This document shows, in pieces, positions 34,901 through 45,391 of a DNA stretch of 64,000 nt (the stretch's first letter is position 1; every line of letters begins with the position of its first letter). The notes below the pieces were generated by a model, which ran no database searches, had not been told where the DNA came from, and was given only the letters and a program-made list of their open reading frames with translations. Made by a program: the position numbers and the translations under genes. Source of the stretch: Streptomyces qinglanensis (GTDB lineage: Bacteria; Actinomycetota; Actinomycetes; Streptomycetales; Streptomycetaceae); NCBI RefSeq assembly GCF_900111245.1, contig NZ_FOGO01000016.1, positions 62,001-126,000 of the forward strand. The letters run 5' to 3'.

Positions 34901-35356
34901 ATGCCCGAGAGCCGATCGAGCGGCAATGCCTTTCCCGCGCCCAGCGAGGGAATGGCGGTGACCGTCTTCCTCACCGTGAACGATGTGGCGCGCTCGCGCC
35001 GGTTCTACAGCGAGGTGCTGGGCGGCGAGATCGTTCTGGCGGAGAACCCCTGCACCATCCGGCTCGCCAACAGTTGGATCATCATGAACCCCGGCGGCGG
35101 GCCCACGCCCGACAAACCCGGGGTGACGCTGCAGGCCCCCGAGAGCCGGGAGGTCGTCTCCAGCTTCATGAACCTCCGGGTGGCCGACATCCAGGCCGTG
35201 TACGAGGAGTGGACGGCCAAAGGTGCCGAATTCCTCACCCCGCCCCTCGACCGGGAAGCCGAACTGCGCTGCTACATGCGCGATCCCGACGGTTATCTGA
35301 TCGAGGTCGGTCAGGCGACCGGAATGCTGCACGGACACTTCGCCCGTCGGGCCTGA
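34901..35356 (+). CDS. VOC-superfamily (glyoxalase-like) protein
   Basis: The 151-residue protein has one vicinal-oxygen-chelate domain: VTVFLTVNDVARSRRFYSEVLGGE at the start, ANSWIIMNPGGGP, VADIQAVYEEWTAKGAEFL, and CYMRDPDGYLIEVGQ at the end, with Glu and His metal-ligand positions partly kept. AAGGAG lies 9 bp before ATG 34901. Members range from glyoxalases to dioxygenases and antibiotic-binding proteins. The substrate is unknown and nothing nearby specifies it. Confidence 0.87.
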   Translation: MPESRSSGNAFPAPSEGMAVTVFLTVNDVARSRRFYSEVLGGEIVLAENPCTIRLANSWIIMNPGGGPTPDKPGVTLQAPESREVVSSFMNLRVADIQAVYEEWTAKGAEFLTPPLDREAELRCYMRDPDGYLIEVGQATGMLHGHFARRA

Positions 35357-35454
35357 GGGGCGGAGTCCGCGCCCCGTACGGCAAAGCGGCGCGCAGCGGA
35401 GCCGAAGGGACACACAAGGAAAGGGAAACGGCCAGGTACGCATACGTGCGCCGG

Positions 35455-35523
35455 GCCGGGAGCCGTGGCTCCCGGCACGGCGCACGCGGTGCCGCGGCGG
35501 TCCGGCGCGCAGGGCGCCGGACC
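35455..35523 (-). terminator. tandem hairpins after the metalloprotease gene
   Basis: GCCGGGAGCC/GGCTCCCGGC at about 35455-35476 and GGTCCGGCGC/GCGCCGGACC at 35499-35523 form two adjacent stems just beyond the stop of the leftward protease gene. They may also end the VOC transcript. Confidence 0.6.
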
Positions 35524-35537
35524 GGTGCTGCGGAGGG

Positions 35538-37616
35538 TTACGGGAAGGTGAGCTTGAAGCTGTTGATGTACCCGGTGTCGAAGTAGGCCCGGTCCCGGAC
35601 CTTCAACTGCCAGACACCGTTGGCGTTCTCGGCCGAGGCGTCGACGCTGTAGGTGGTGTCGATGTTCGGCGTCGAGTCGCCGGAGGAACTGTGCAGGCGG
35701 TACGACCTGCCGCTCGGGCCCACCAGGTCGACCTGCAGGTCACCGCTGTAGGTGTGCACGATGTTCACGCCCACCTTGAGGTTGCTGGGGGCCTTGCCGC
35801 TCAGACCGGTGGTGGTGATCTTGGAGGTCACCGCGGAGCCGGGGTAGTCCGGGATGGAGACGTCCGTGTCGTTGGTGAACGTCTTGCCGTCCCCGGGATC
35901 GGGGTCGCCGGGGCGTTCGCCGACGTTGACACCGGCCCAGGCGTCCGCCACCGACTTGTACTCGGCGCTGTCGGTGCCGTACAGGTCACCGGCGACCGCC
36001 AGGGTGCCGGAGCGCGCCCCGGCGTAGTTGGTGGTGGAGGTGAACTTGGTGGTCAGCGCCTTGTACCAGATCAGCGCGGCCTTCTCGCGGCCGATCCCGG
36101 TGACCGGGAGACCGTCGGAGGTGGGCGAGTTGTAGCTGACGCCGTTGATGACCTTGGCGCCGCTGCCCTCGCTCAGCAGGTAGAACCAGTGGTTGGCGGG
36201 ACCCGACGAGTAGTGCACGTCGCTGTTCCCGATACCCGAGTACCAGTAGTCCTTGGAGGCGCCGTCCCGGCTGGGCTTGTCCATGTAGCGCAGCGGGGAG
36301 CCGTCACCGTTGATGTCGATCTTCTCGCCGACGAGGTAGTCGCCCTTGTCGGTCGAGTTGTCGGCGTGGAACTCCACGGCTGTGCCGAAGATGTCCGAGG
36401 TCGCCTCGTTCAGGCCGCCGGACTCACCGCTGTAGATCAGGCCGGCCGTGGCCGAGGTGACACCGTGGGTCATCTCGTGTCCCGCCACGTCCAGCGAGGT
36501 CAGCGGCTTGTTGTTGCCCGAGCCGTCGCCGTACGTCATGCAGAAGCAGGAGTCGCTCCAGAAGGCGTTGACGTAGCTGTTGCCGTAGTGGACCCGGGAG
36601 TAGGCGGCCTGGCCGTCACCGCGGATGCCGGAGCGGCCGTACACCTCCTTGTAGTAGTCCCAGGTCTCCGCGGCGCCGAAGTGCGCGTCCGCACCCGCGG
36701 TGGCGGCGTTGGACGGGCTGCCGTTCCCCCAGGTGTCCGAGGACTGGGAGAAGAGGGAGCCGGTGCCGGAGGTCCCGTGGTTGAGGTTGTAGGTCTTGTG
36801 GCCGCCGCGGGCGTTGTCGGTCAGTGTGTAGTTCGAGCCCGACTGCGCGGTGCCGAGGGTGACCTGGCCGCTGTACTGGGTGTTGCCGATGCCGGTCTCG
36901 ATGCCCTGCCACTGGCTGAGCTTCTTGCCGGTGCGCGCGTCGGTGACGACGTGCAGCTCGCTGGGTGTGCCGTCGTGCTGCAGTCCGCCGACGACCGTCT
37001 CGAAGGCGAGGGTGGGCTTGCCCTCGACCAGCCAGACGACCTTGCGCGGTCCGCGGTCGGCGTCGGTCTTCTTCGCCCCGGCGGCGTCGGCGGCCTTGAG
37101 CGCCTGCCGTTCCGCCGTGCCGGGCCGGACGCCTGCCTTGGCGGAGAGGTTCTTGAGGGCGTGCTTGGAGGCCCGGCCGACCTCCTTGGTGGTGCCCTTC
37201 GCGGTGGTCTCCACGACGAGGTCGCCGCCGAGCACGGGCATTCCGCGGTAGGTGCGCTCGTAGCGCGTGTGGACGGTGCCGTCGCGGTCCTTGAGCACGT
37301 CGCGGACGACCAGCTTCTCCTTGGCGCCCAGGCCGAGCTTGTCGGCGGTGGCGGCCTTCTTGCTGTCCGCCTTCCGCAGCAGCGCGTCGCGCTGGGCGGG
37401 CGAGAGCTTGACGGGCAGGGCCCCGGTGTCGGCGCCCTTGGCGGCTGCCGCTGCGGTGTCGCGGCTCTGGTCGTCGGCCGCGGCCGGACCGGTCTGGACG
37501 GCGACCGAGAGCAGGGCGGCCACGGCGCCGAGCGCGACGCCCGCCGATGCCTTCGGCGGCAGCAGGCGTCTGTGGGAGGTGGGGGTGGTGCCTCTGTGGG
37601 AGGTTGATCTTCGCAA
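35538..37616 (-). CDS. secreted thermolysin-like M4 metalloprotease with P-domain
   Basis: This is a 692-residue preproenzyme. Signal peptide about 20-45 (GVALGAVAALLSVAVQTGPAAA), then an FTP/PepSY propeptide to about 240 (TRYERTYRGMPVLGGDLVVE). The M4 domain has zinc motif HEMTH at 380-384, the third ligand Glu404 in GLNEATSD, and the catalytic His in SGPANHWFYLLSEG. A C-terminal proprotein-convertase P domain (about 590-692) is present. TTG 37616 is chosen because AAGGAG precedes it and it opens the basic signal region; longer in-frame extensions lack homology. Extracellular protein degradation is the likely role. Confidence 0.95.
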   Translation of the reverse strand: MRRSTSHRGTTPTSHRRLLPPKASAGVALGAVAALLSVAVQTGPAAADDQSRDTAAAAAKGADTGALPVKLSPAQRDALLRKADSKKAATADKLGLGAKEKLVVRDVLKDRDGTVHTRYERTYRGMPVLGGDLVVETTAKGTTKEVGRASKHALKNLSAKAGVRPGTAERQALKAADAAGAKKTDADRGPRKVVWLVEGKPTLAFETVVGGLQHDGTPSELHVVTDARTGKKLSQWQGIETGIGNTQYSGQVTLGTAQSGSNYTLTDNARGGHKTYNLNHGTSGTGSLFSQSSDTWGNGSPSNAATAGADAHFGAAETWDYYKEVYGRSGIRGDGQAAYSRVHYGNSYVNAFWSDSCFCMTYGDGSGNNKPLTSLDVAGHEMTHGVTSATAGLIYSGESGGLNEATSDIFGTAVEFHADNSTDKGDYLVGEKIDINGDGSPLRYMDKPSRDGASKDYWYSGIGNSDVHYSSGPANHWFYLLSEGSGAKVINGVSYNSPTSDGLPVTGIGREKAALIWYKALTTKFTSTTNYAGARSGTLAVAGDLYGTDSAEYKSVADAWAGVNVGERPGDPDPGDGKTFTNDTDVSIPDYPGSAVTSKITTTGLSGKAPSNLKVGVNIVHTYSGDLQVDLVGPSGRSYRLHSSSGDSTPNIDTTYSVDASAENANGVWQLKVRDRAYFDTGYINSFKLTFP

Positions 37617-37967
37617 GACTGGCTCCTTCTGCTGGCCGCACGGGCGTGCGGCCTGGGAGACCGGACGGCGGACGACCGTCCGGCGGATCTCGGCAGAGCA
37701 AGGCGGAGCAAACGCGAGCTGGTGGAACGGTGTTGCTGGTGCGGCGACCGGAACGACCAGCACCGCGTGGGGGAACTACCGCTCGCTGTTCGTGCAGTGG
37801 TGCGAGCGGCCAGTCGCAGACTGCCACTCGGGACAAGCTCCTGTCAGGAGCGCATCAAGGGTTTGGCCGGAAACGGTCCGTTGTCCGTGCGTTCACGTCC
37901 GCTATCCGGTGCCGTTCCTTCAGCCGCACGCTGCGCCGCGCCGGTCCGTCGCCCGGCGAACGGCGCC
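37617..37967. other. intergenic region upstream of the metalloprotease
   Basis: About 350 bp holding the promoter of the leftward protease gene and the 3' flank of the DUF952 gene. No gene, RNA or clear operator was recognised. Confidence 0.45.
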
Positions 37968-38300
37968 TCAGGCCCCGCCGGTCCAGGGCTCGGTCGCCAC
38001 GACCGCCGACACCGGCAGCGGCCCGTAGAGGTGCGGAAACTCCTCACCGCCGGGAGCTGCCGGTTCGTAGCGGACGGGGGAGGAGAGCCGCTCGGTGTCG
38101 ACGACGAGGACGACCAGCCGGTCCGGTGCCACCTGGTCGCCGTAGAGCGCGGCCGCCACGGCGGGGAGTTGGTGCCGCAACGAGAGATGGATGAAGCCGA
38201 CCTCGCTCAGCGTCCGGCCACGGGTGGACATCTCGTACGTCCCCCGCGTGCAGGCTTCGTCCCACAGGACCCGTTCGGTGATGTGCAGTACCTCGGCCAT
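37968..38300 (-). CDS. DUF952 family protein
   Basis: The 110-residue single-domain protein starts EVLHITERVLWDEACTRGTY, followed by EVGFIHLSLRHQLPAVAAALYGDQ, LVVLVVDTERLSSPVRYEP and GEEFPHLYGPLPVSAV. These are the conserved blocks of DUF952 (compare EGFIHxS and FPHxYGPL). It is small, cytoplasmic and of unknown function; a possible link to ADP-ribose/tRNA chemistry has been proposed for the fold but is not evident here. ATG at 38300 opens the conserved strand. Confidence 0.85.
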   Translation of the reverse strand: MAEVLHITERVLWDEACTRGTYEMSTRGRTLSEVGFIHLSLRHQLPAVAAALYGDQVAPDRLVVLVVDTERLSSPVRYEPAAPGGEEFPHLYGPLPVSAVVATEPWTGGA

Positions 38301-38386
38301 CCCCGCACGGTAGTCGCCGTGCGCCCCTCGGGGGATCTGATACGCCCCCGGCGGTCCGCCCCCCCCCGGTGCCGGCCGCGAAGGAC

Positions 38387-38590
38387 TCAGTCGCGGAACG
38401 AGCCGTCGGCCCGCCGCGCGTGCCGGGCCAGCAGGTGCCCGCACAGCGGGCAGTGGCGCCGCAGCGCCCGCTTGAGCACGTACCCGATGCCCGCCGTGCA
38501 CACGTACACCAGGCCGACTCCCGCCGCCTGCAGCAGTTTTCCCAGTCCGGACTTGGTGCAGCTCTCGCAGTCCCGGCAGCCGGCAGCCAT
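38387..38590 (-). CDS. small protein with two Cys motifs and one hydrophobic segment
   Basis: The 67-residue protein has CRDCESC near the N-terminus, a hydrophobic segment (LLQAAGVGLVYVCTAGIGYVL) and CPLCGHLLARH near the C-terminus, ending RRADGSFRD. Two CxxC pairs around a membrane-like helix suggest a zinc-binding small membrane protein. I know no named family. The longer open frame around it is a shadow. It lies 86 bp upstream of the DUF952 gene. Confidence 0.66.
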   Translation of the reverse strand: MAAGCRDCESCTKSGLGKLLQAAGVGLVYVCTAGIGYVLKRALRRHCPLCGHLLARHARRADGSFRD

Positions 38591-38892
38591 CGCGGATCCC
38601 TCGCCTTCGTTCCCGTTCGGTGGTCTTGCCCGGAAGGACGTGCGCAGGGCCGCGCACAGGTGCCCCCGGTACCGTGCCGCGACGGTCCGGGGACGGGCCT
38701 GTGACAGCGGACCGAGGTCCGACAGCGGAGCGAGGTCCGCTCCGCCGCGGAAAGCGGTGCCGCACCCCGGCATCGGTACTCCGCGCCCGGCCGAGGCGGC
38801 GACGGATTCCCGCCAGGCGCTCCGCGCCCCGGCCCAGCACGCACGCGTCGACCGGAGGCGCCGGGACTCCCCGGATCGGCGAGGGCGAAGGG

Positions 38893-40332
38893 TCAGCCTT
38901 CGGCTTCGGTCCTGTCGCCGGCCCAGAGAGTGTGGAAGACGCCGTCGCGGTCGGTGCGGCGGTAGGTGTGTGCCCCGAAGTAGTCGCGTTGCCCCTGGGT
39001 GAGTGCGGCGGGGAGACGTTCGGCGCGCAGGGAGTCGTAGTAGGCGAGGGCGGAGGCGAAGCCTGGTGCGGGGACGCCCTGGGTGGCGGCCGTGGCGACG
39101 ACTGCTCGCCAGTCGTCCTGCGCGGCGGCGATCTCGGTCGCGAACCCCTTGTCGGTGAGCAGGCTGGGCAGTCCGGGCTGTGCGGCGTACGCCCTGGTGA
39201 TCCGGTCGAGGAAGGCGGCTCGGATGATGCAGCCGCCGCGCCAGATCGCGGCGACCCTTCCGAGGTCGATGTTCCAGCCGTACTTCCCGCTGCCGGCGGC
39301 GATCTCGTGGAAGCCCTGGGTGTAGGAGACGATCTTCGATGCGTACAGGGCCTGTTCGACGCGGTCGGTGAACGCGGCCGCCGCGTCCCCGCCGAGGGCG
39401 CGCGCGCCGGGCCCTGCCAGGTGGCGGGAGGCGGCACGCAGGTCCGCGTGGCCGGAGACCGAGCGGGCGAAGACCGCCTCGGCGATGCCGGGCACCGGAA
39501 CCCCCAGGTCGAGGGCGGTCTGCACGGTCCAGCGGCCGGTGCCCTTCTGCTCCGCGCGGTCGGCGACGACGTCGACGAACGGCCGGCCGGTCTCCGCGTC
39601 GGTGTGGGTGAGCACCTGTGCGGTGATCTCGATCAGATAGGAGTCCAGCCGCCCCTGGTTCCAGCGCCGGAAGACCTCGGCGATCTCCGCGGGGGCCAGG
39701 CCCGCGACCTTCCGGAGCAGGTCGTACGCCTCCGCGATGAGCTGCATGTCCGCGTACTCGATGCCGTTGTGCACCATTTTCACGAAGTGGCCGGCTCCGT
39801 CCGGGCCCATGTGCGCGGTGCACGGGGCGCCGTCCGGAGCCCGCGCCGCGATCCGCTCCAGCAGCGGACCCAGTGCTTCGTAGGACGCGTCCGAGCCGCC
39901 CGGCATGATGCTCGGGCCCAGCAGCGCGCCCTCCTCGCCGCCCGAGATGCCCGTTCCCACGAAGTGGATGCCGTGCTCGCGCAGTGCGGCCTCCCGCCTG
40001 CGGGTGTCCTCGAAGTGCGCGTTCCCTCCGTCGACGAGGATGTCGCCGGGCTCCAGCAGTGCGGCGAACTCCTGCAGGACGTCGTCCGTCGGCTCGCCCG
40101 CCTTGACCATCACCACCAGACAGCGGGGCCGCCGCAGCGCTGCCACGCACTCCCGCGCGGAGCCGGTCGGTACGAAGTCGCCCTCGTGGCCGAACGCGTC
40201 CACCAGCTCTCTGGTCCGCGCCTCGGTGCGGTTGTGCAGGGCGACCGTGAAGCCGTTCCGGGCGAAATTGCGGGCGAGGTTGCGCCCCATGACGGCCAGT
40301 CCCGTGACACCGATCCGCGCCGACGCTGTCAT
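38893..40332 (-). CDS. gnd: 6-phosphogluconate dehydrogenase, decarboxylating
   Basis: It oxidises and decarboxylates 6-phosphogluconate to ribulose 5-phosphate in the pentose phosphate pathway. The 479-residue long form is complete: Rossmann fold IGVTGLAVMGRNLARNFARN with HNRTEARTRELV (NADP-type), VDGGNAHFEDTRRRE, GTGISGGEEGALLGPSIMPGG (catalytic Ser/Gly region), GHFVKMVHNGIEYADMQLI (catalytic Lys, Asn, Glu) and EQKGTGRWTVQTALDLGVP. ATG 40332 follows AAAGGTGTG; a GTG two codons earlier is possible. Monocistronic. Confidence 0.96.
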   Translation of the reverse strand: MTASARIGVTGLAVMGRNLARNFARNGFTVALHNRTEARTRELVDAFGHEGDFVPTGSARECVAALRRPRCLVVMVKAGEPTDDVLQEFAALLEPGDILVDGGNAHFEDTRRREAALREHGIHFVGTGISGGEEGALLGPSIMPGGSDASYEALGPLLERIAARAPDGAPCTAHMGPDGAGHFVKMVHNGIEYADMQLIAEAYDLLRKVAGLAPAEIAEVFRRWNQGRLDSYLIEITAQVLTHTDAETGRPFVDVVADRAEQKGTGRWTVQTALDLGVPVPGIAEAVFARSVSGHADLRAASRHLAGPGARALGGDAAAAFTDRVEQALYASKIVSYTQGFHEIAAGSGKYGWNIDLGRVAAIWRGGCIIRAAFLDRITRAYAAQPGLPSLLTDKGFATEIAAAQDDWRAVVATAATQGVPAPGFASALAYYDSLRAERLPAALTQGQRDYFGAHTYRRTDRDGVFHTLWAGDRTEAEG

Positions 40333-40467
40333 GGTCACACCTTTCGGACGGGGAGACTTCCGGGTGCCGGGAACGTCCGCACGGGGGCTCCCGCGCCGAC
40401 CGGCCGGCCCCTCGATCGTCCCCCGACATGCGTCCCGGCGCGCGCTGCCGCGGTACGGGCTGCCCGG

Positions 40468-42225
40468 TCACTTGGCGTCCGCATAGCACTCCACCGCTGC
40501 GGTGGTGAAGCCGAAGCGCACAGGCGTCGGTCCGAACGCGGCGACGCCGGCCTCCTCGGCGGCCGCCGTGATCGCCTCCCGGACCCGGGGCGCCTCCTCG
40601 GCGGGGCAGTGCACGATGACCTCGTCATGCTGGAAGAACACCAGTTCGGCAGCGAGGGGCAGGAGGCGCCGGCGCAGCGCCGCGAGCATCAGCACCGCCC
40701 AGTCCGCCGCACTGCCCTGGACCACGAAGTTCCGGGTGAAGCGGCCCCGGGCCCGCGCTGCGCCCGCTGCGTTCCCGGGGGCGCTCTCAGGCGGGCCGGA
40801 CGCCTCCGTGCCCGCCTCCGGCCCGGTGCCGCCCGCGTCCTCCTCCCCGCCGCGGCCCACGGGCGGGGAGGTACGGCCCAGATGGGTGCGGACGAGCCGG
40901 CCCTCCTCTCCCGCGCGGGCCGCCTCGTCCACATAGGAGACCGCGGCGGGGAACCGCCTCCTCAGCGCGGCGAGATTCCGCAGGCCGTCACCGCTGGTCT
41001 GCCCGTAGACCGCACCCAGCACCGCGAGCTTGGCGCGGTCGCGGTCGCCCGCGAAGGCCCGCTGCGACAGCGCCGTGTACAGGTCCTGCCCGCTGCTCGC
41101 CACCGTCATCAGCCCCGGGTCCCGGGAGACGGCCGCGAGCACCCGCGGCTCGAGCTGGTCCGCGTCGGCCACCACCAGCAGATGCCCCGGATCGGCGACC
41201 ACGGCCCGCCGCACCACCTTCGGGATCTGCAGCGCACCGCCCCCGTTGGTGGTCCAGCGGCCGGAGGCGGCGCCGCCGGGCACATACGCGGCGTGGAAGC
41301 GCCCCTCCCGCACCCAGGAGCGCAGCCAGCTCCAGCCGTGCGCGGTGTAGAGGCGGTACAGCTTCTTGTAGCGCAGCAGCGGCTCGACCGCCGGATGATC
41401 CACCTTCCGCAGCTCCCAGGCCCGCGTGGACCCCAACCGGACACCCGCGCGGGCGAACGCCTGCAGCACCTCAGCAGCCAGGTCGGGGCGCACCCGCTCG
41501 CCGGGGCCGAACGCCTGCGAGATCTCCTCCTCCAGCTCCACCAGGCGCCTCGGCAGTCCGTTGCCCGCATACCGTTCACCCAGCAGCTCCTCCAGCAGCT
41601 CCCGGTGGATCTCCGCGCTCCAGGGCAGCCCCGCACGTGTCATCTCCCCGGCCACCAGCGTCCCCGCGGACTCCCCGGCCAGCAGGAGCCGCATCCGGTC
41701 CGGATGCTGCGCCCGCGCCGTCCGGTCCAGCTGCGCCGCGTACACCTCCAGCAGCGCCTCCAGCGGATCCACGCCGTCCGGCAGCGGTACCGGGCCCGTC
41801 TCGAACAGCGAGGGCGGGACGTCGGACTCCGGGTGCTCCGGCGGCCGGTCCGGCGGCACCGGACGTCCGTGCAGCCGGGCCCACGCGGCAGGCAGCGAGC
41901 GGGGATCGCCCGCGCGGCCCTCGTGCGCGAGCAGCAGCGCCTCGGCCGTCTCCACGTCGTAGCACCGCGCCACCCGGATCCCCGCGGCCAGCAGCTCGGA
42001 CTGCACCTGCGGGGTGGTCCGCCACACCCAGCGGGTCACCTCCGGGCGGGCCCGTACGGCAGCCGCCGCCGACTCCTCCGTGCGCACGGGACCCGCCGCG
42101 CGGCCGCGCGCGTCCAGCGGGCACACCCGCACCCCGGTGCCGCCCGCCGGGGCCAGCGCCCACCTGCCGCGGTCCGGGGCCTCCCGCGCGTGCCCGTCCC
42201 CCGTGCCCCCCGTGCTGTCGTCCAT
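40468..42225 (-). CDS. family A DNA polymerase, actinobacterial second type
   Basis: The 585-residue protein resembles the C-terminal two thirds of DNA polymerase I. Motif A is VVADADQLEPRVLAAVS (canonical DYSQIELR changed), motif B RDRAKLAVLGAVYGQTSGDG (O-helix Arg and Lys kept), and motif C FFQHDEVIVHC with the catalytic Asp. The first 200 residues replace the 3'-5' exonuclease region but show no clear DEDD set. A Gly/Glu/Ala-rich insert of about 40 residues lies before motif C. There is no 5' nuclease domain. Such proteins are usually named bifunctional 3'-5' exonuclease/DNA polymerase. A repair role is likely, in addition to a regular PolA elsewhere. Confidence 0.9.
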   Translation of the reverse strand: MDDSTGGTGDGHAREAPDRGRWALAPAGGTGVRVCPLDARGRAAGPVRTEESAAAAVRARPEVTRWVWRTTPQVQSELLAAGIRVARCYDVETAEALLLAHEGRAGDPRSLPAAWARLHGRPVPPDRPPEHPESDVPPSLFETGPVPLPDGVDPLEALLEVYAAQLDRTARAQHPDRMRLLLAGESAGTLVAGEMTRAGLPWSAEIHRELLEELLGERYAGNGLPRRLVELEEEISQAFGPGERVRPDLAAEVLQAFARAGVRLGSTRAWELRKVDHPAVEPLLRYKKLYRLYTAHGWSWLRSWVREGRFHAAYVPGGAASGRWTTNGGGALQIPKVVRRAVVADPGHLLVVADADQLEPRVLAAVSRDPGLMTVASSGQDLYTALSQRAFAGDRDRAKLAVLGAVYGQTSGDGLRNLAALRRRFPAAVSYVDEAARAGEEGRLVRTHLGRTSPPVGRGGEEDAGGTGPEAGTEASGPPESAPGNAAGAARARGRFTRNFVVQGSAADWAVLMLAALRRRLLPLAAELVFFQHDEVIVHCPAEEAPRVREAITAAAEEAGVAAFGPTPVRFGFTTAAVECYADAK

Positions 42226-42417
42226 GCCGGGAGTCTCCCAGCCGCCTCCGACAATGCCCGTCGGAAATGCCCGTGGGACCGTTCCGATCACCGCCGGCGC
42301 GCGGGTGGGCCGCAGGCGGACCGGCGGTGCCGCGGATCGGCGTATTTCCGCGGCGCAGGCGGGTGAGGGAGTGCCATACTCCCGCCATGCCAACCCACAT
42401 GGAGAAATGGGCGCACT

Positions 42418-43125
42418 GTGGCTGACGGCCGGGCGCACGAGGCGCGCCCGATCTCCGGGTCCCGGGGTACCGAGCGGTCCCAGGCGCGTCGCGCCGAGTT
42501 GCTGGCGACGGGGCGCACCCTCTTCGCCGACACCTCCTACGACGCCCTGTCCATGGACGACATCGCGCGCAGCGCAGGTGTGGCCAAGGGGCTGATCTAC
42601 TACTACTTCACCAGCAAACGCGGCTACTACCTCGCCGTCATCGAGGACGCCGTCGCCGAACTGGTGCTCCGCGCGACGAGCTGCCGCGAGCTGCCTCGCG
42701 CCGAACGCGTTCAGCGCACCGTCGAGAGCTATCTGCGCTACGCCCAGCAGAACCAGGCCGCCTACCGCACGGTCGTCACCGGGGGAGTGGGCCACGACGC
42801 GCAGGTACTGGCGATCCGTGACCGGCTGCGCGAGCAGTTGCTGAGTGTGGTCGCCGAGGGCTCCTGGGGCCCCACCCGCATTCCGCCGCTCGCCCGGGCC
42901 GCCCTGGTGGGCTGGCTCTCCTCGGTGGAGGGCGTCACTCTGGACTGGCTCGCACGCGGGCAGGAGCTCTCCCCCGAGGTGCTGTGCGGCCTGCTCACCC
43001 GCACGCTGCAGGGCACGCTGGAGATCGTCGCGCGGTTCGAGAGCACGCTCCCGCCACCGCGCGCCGGCCGCAGGGAGCCGCTTCCCGCGCAGGCGGCGGC
43101 CGGTGCCGTGCAGGGCTCCGCATGA
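42418..43125 (+). CDS. TetR-family transcriptional regulator
   Basis: The 235-residue regulator has an N-terminal HTH (about 22-68: RRAELLATGRTLFADTSYDA, then MDDIARSAGVAKGLIYYYFT and SKRGYYLAVI) and an all-helical ligand domain. GTG 42418 is the start. It is divergent from the DNA polymerase gene and 60 bp before the GlsB gene; either could be its target, but no obvious palindrome was found in the 190-bp upstream gap. The Arg/Pro tail (residues 210-235) is unconserved. Confidence 0.9.
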   Translation: MADGRAHEARPISGSRGTERSQARRAELLATGRTLFADTSYDALSMDDIARSAGVAKGLIYYYFTSKRGYYLAVIEDAVAELVLRATSCRELPRAERVQRTVESYLRYAQQNQAAYRTVVTGGVGHDAQVLAIRDRLREQLLSVVAEGSWGPTRIPPLARAALVGWLSSVEGVTLDWLARGQELSPEVLCGLLTRTLQGTLEIVARFESTLPPPRAGRREPLPAQAAAGAVQGSA

Positions 43126-43184
43126 TCCGGGCACTTCCGGGACACTCGTTCCGGTAGCAGTGTCCTTGGGTCCGGGAGGCGGTC

Positions 43185-43460
43185 ATGGACATATCCGGAA
43201 TCATCAGTGCACTCGTGGTCGGCGTCGTCATCGGCGCGCTCGGTCGGCTGGTACTGCCGGGCAGGCAGCGCGTGGGCCTGCTGTGGACGGTGGTGGTGGG
43301 CATCGTCGCCGCGTTCGTCGGCACCGGAATCGCCAGTGGCCTGGGTGTCGCCGACACCAGGGGGTTCGACTGGATCGAGCTGATCATCCAGGTCGCCCTC
43401 GCCGCGGTCGGCGTCGGCGCGCTGGAGCGGGCGCGCGCGGGCAGACGAGTGCAGCGCTAG
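43185..43460 (+). CDS. GlsB/YeaQ/YmgE-family small membrane protein
   Basis: The 91-residue protein has three hydrophobic segments and the family's Gly pattern: ISALVVGVVIGALGRLVLPG, VVVGIVAAFVGTGIASGLG and LIIQVALAAVGVGALERAR. These transglycosylase-associated proteins respond to stress but have no proven activity. GGGAGG precedes ATG 43185. A strong terminator follows. Confidence 0.86.
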   Translation: MDISGIISALVVGVVIGALGRLVLPGRQRVGLLWTVVVGIVAAFVGTGIASGLGVADTRGFDWIELIIQVALAAVGVGALERARAGRRVQR

Positions 43461-43465
43461 AGAGT

Positions 43466-43504
43466 CCGGGCAGCCCCGTCCGCCGGGCGGACGGGGCTGC
43501 CCGG
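43466..43504 (+). terminator. terminator after the GlsB gene
   Basis: A 17-bp perfect stem with a 5-nt loop begins 6 bp beyond the stop codon. No T-tract. Confidence 0.9.
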
Positions 43505-43684
43505 TGTGCGCGGCGGGAGAGGGCTGCCCGGTGTGCCCGGAAGCGATGCCCGCCGACCCGGTCCGGACCCGCGCGGGGCCGCAGAGGCGGGGTGCGGCCA
43601 GATGCCTGATGGTGCCGTCTCTCCGAGCGCTGTGCCCGGTGGTGCTGTCCCCGAGCGCTCGGGGACCGCTGAGCGGCGCCGAGG

Positions 43685-43721
43685 CCAGGGGCCCCGCGGT
43701 GGTGCTCCGCGGGGCCCCTGG
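43685..43721 (-). terminator. terminator after the chitinase gene
   Basis: CCAGGGGCCCCGCGG (43685-43699) pairs with 43707-43721 around a 7-nt loop, 24 bp beyond the stop of the leftward chitinase gene. Confidence 0.87.
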
Positions 43722-43744
43722 TGTTCTGCCGGGCGTCGTGCGCG

Positions 43745-45031
<1,287 letters not shown>

Positions 45032-45099
45032 GGTCACCTCGCGTGTGGGGTGCGGAGGGTGTGGGGGGTGGCGCCGGTCGTACGTTCGGGGAATGTAGA

Positions 45100-45132
45100 T
45101 GGACTAGACCAGTCCGTCAATGGTTCGGACCA
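45100..45132 (-). promoter_or_regulatory. paired 12-bp chitinase operators (dre-like, DasR)
   Basis: On the coding strand TGGTCCGAACCA (45121-45132) and TGGTCTAGTCCA (45100-45111) recur 21 bp apart, 69-101 bp before the chitinase ATG. Streptomyces chitinase promoters carry such direct repeats (TGGTCTAGACCA type), and the DasR site consensus is ACTGGTCTAGACCACT. The match is imperfect at one or two positions in each. Confidence 0.65.
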
Positions 45133-45391
45133 ATTTCGATGCCTGGTGCCGCGCCCGACGCTTCTTCGCGATCACCGAGCGGTTCACACCCCTACGCCGG
45201 TGACGTGCGGCGCTCGATCGGGCATACTCCAACTCGCCGCAGCCGCTGGTCAGCCACCCTCGCGACCCGACGGTGCAGTATCACGGCAGGGGCAGCGGCA
45301 CCCCCGGTCCGCCAGCGGGCCGGTGTCCCTCGGCGACCCGCCACACCCCGGCGCCGGTCGCCGCGATTCCTGACCCGAAGGAGAGCGCGCC

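Noticed and set aside
38620-42366. 1,248-codon rightward open frame
   Set aside because: It is antisense to gnd and the DNA polymerase gene, whose motifs are unambiguous; its translation is low-complexity Gly/Arg/Pro.
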